A stretch of 64,000 nt of DNA from Lewinellaceae bacterium (GTDB taxonomy: Bacteria > Bacteroidota > Bacteroidia > Chitinophagales > Saprospiraceae): positions 1,426,001 to 1,490,000 of the forward strand of contig JACJXX010000002.1 in NCBI GenBank assembly GCA_020636435.1. The letters run 5' to 3'. Below, piece after piece: positions 63,520 to 64,000 of this stretch. Both the position numbers and the translations under genes were made by a program. Numbering within the stretch: position 1 is the first letter of the stretch; the number at the start of each line of letters is the position of its first letter. The notes under the pieces are model-generated. The model did no database searches. It was given only the letters and a program-made list of their open reading frames with translations, and was not told the origin of the DNA.

Positions 63520-63631
63520 GTTCAAAGCTCAGTGTTTAAAGTTCGGTGTTCAAAGTTCGAAGTTGCGCTGGAAGCCAGTTTTCCAGAGGTACATTAAACT
63601 TCGGGCACAGAACTTTGAACAATCCCGCAGC
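63520..63631. repeat. Mirrored word array (GTTCAAAGTTCGG)
   Basis: TTCAAAGCTCAGTGTTTAAA and GTTCGGTGTTCAAAGTTCGA at 63520-63562 face TTAAACTTCGGGCACAG and AACTTTGAACA at 63593-63631. The same words occur in the kinase-regulator spacer at 2509-2600. It lies between convergent genes. Confidence 0.88.
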
Positions 63632-63634
63632 ACC

Positions 63635-64000
63635 CTATTCCGGGCTCAATATTTGATTCAAAATCTCCACAGTAATCAAATACGTAGGCTTCACCCCATC
63701 CACGCCCAGGCTGCCGGAAGCCAGGGTGTGGCCGGTGATCAGCGGATTATCCGAAGCGTAATAGGCGTAGCGCAGCGTCACGTTCTCATTGACGCTCTTG
63801 CGTATCTTGGAGGCCGCCTGAATGGCTTTCTGGTAATGCGCCCCTTCCATTTCCAGGCCGATGGCCTTCCAGGACGAGCCCAGGAAGTAGCGCATAATAT
63901 CCTTGTTCTGAAGAGAAGTGCCCAGTACGGAGATCATGGGGCCTTCAAATACCTTTAGCCCTTTGCCTGTAAAATGAGCTGCTTTGAGGTGGTTGTCAAT
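63635..64000 (-). CDS. Phosphorylase-like protein, C-terminal part (gene runs off the window)
   Basis: The frame is open from the stop at 63635-63637 to the window end (121 codons visible), so the start lies beyond 64000. The segment AIGLEMEGAHYQKAIQAASK recalls the MEGA motif of nucleoside phosphorylase-type folds, and RYAYYASDNPLITGHTLASG with KPTYLITVEILNQIL follows. It fits a conserved Bacteroidota family of unknown role (possibly DUF6909). Substrate unknown. Confidence 0.6.
   Translation of the reverse strand: MDNHLKAAHFTGKGLKVFEGPMISVLGTSLQNKDIMRYFLGSSWKAIGLEMEGAHYQKAIQAASKIRKSVNENVTLRYAYYASDNPLITGHTLASGSLGVDGVKPTYLITVEILNQILSPE

Overview
The window reads as a chromosomal segment of a Bacteroidota bacterium, most likely of the Saprospiria (Lewinella/Haliscomenobacter type; inferred, no rRNA gene is present). 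Support comes from several secreted proteins ending in type IX secretion (T9SS) sorting domains, a hybrid two-component regulator, the transcarbamylase ArgF' in place of ArgF, promoter-like sites of the TTG-N20-TAnnTTTG type, and starts without Shine-Dalgarno sequences. Coding density is moderate and the intergenic DNA is unusually rich in repeats.

Layout. 0-1.6 kb: two toxin-antitoxin-like pairs (DUF433/DUF5615; nucleotidyltransferase/HTH). 1.6-5.7 kb: a LytTR response regulator and its beta-propeller sensor kinase. 5.7-11.4 kb: a worn accessory region with palindromes, a duplicated spacer block, a vWA protein, a Cys-rich lipoprotein, a group II intron-like relic and three fragments of secreted-protein genes. 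11.4-21.5 kb: an AAA-ATPase/nuclease, TetR and PaaE-like reductase, ribosomal protein S20, an outer-membrane protein, a PhzF remnant, a DinB-like protein, a MetR-like regulator, an AT-hook protein, a membrane protein and a DUF202 protein. 21.6-32.4 kb: an arginine cluster (GNAT, argG, argC, argD, argF', argB, argE, argH) interrupted by an IS between argE and argH. 32.4-42.5 kb: azurin, T9SS proteins, a PHP hydrolase, an alkaline phosphatase and a large metalloprotease. 43.9-48.5 kb: a methyltransferase with a tiny amphipathic ORF, an RlaP-type nucleotidyltransferase with an LRR protein, a NifU-like protein and an orphan DUF433. 48.7-57.7 kb: hydrolases, DUF4058, an aspartyl protease and a 1421-residue hybrid two-component protein. 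57.7-64 kb: nested MITE-like elements, a small lipoprotein, an amino acid permease, a T9SS repeat protein and a partial gene.

How genes work together. The arginine genes are all on the + strand behind one promoter-like site and cover most steps from glutamate acylation to arginine. ArgF' carries Ala at the residue that separates acetyl- from succinyl-ornithine transcarbamylases, which predicts a succinylated route. The LytS/LytTR-like pair and the TetR/PaaE pair are local regulatory units.

Most unusual signal. Many intergenic spacers are made of short 'words' (about 7-15 bp) repeated in tandem, often followed by the same words in reverse complement, so that the spacer can fold into a long imperfect hairpin. 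Every non-overlapping junction in the arginine cluster holds such words or a palindrome. One array abuts the argB start codon, and the same word sits in frame inside the linker of the hybrid two-component protein. These word arrays, together with at least three families of short MITE-like elements, are the best candidates here for something undescribed.
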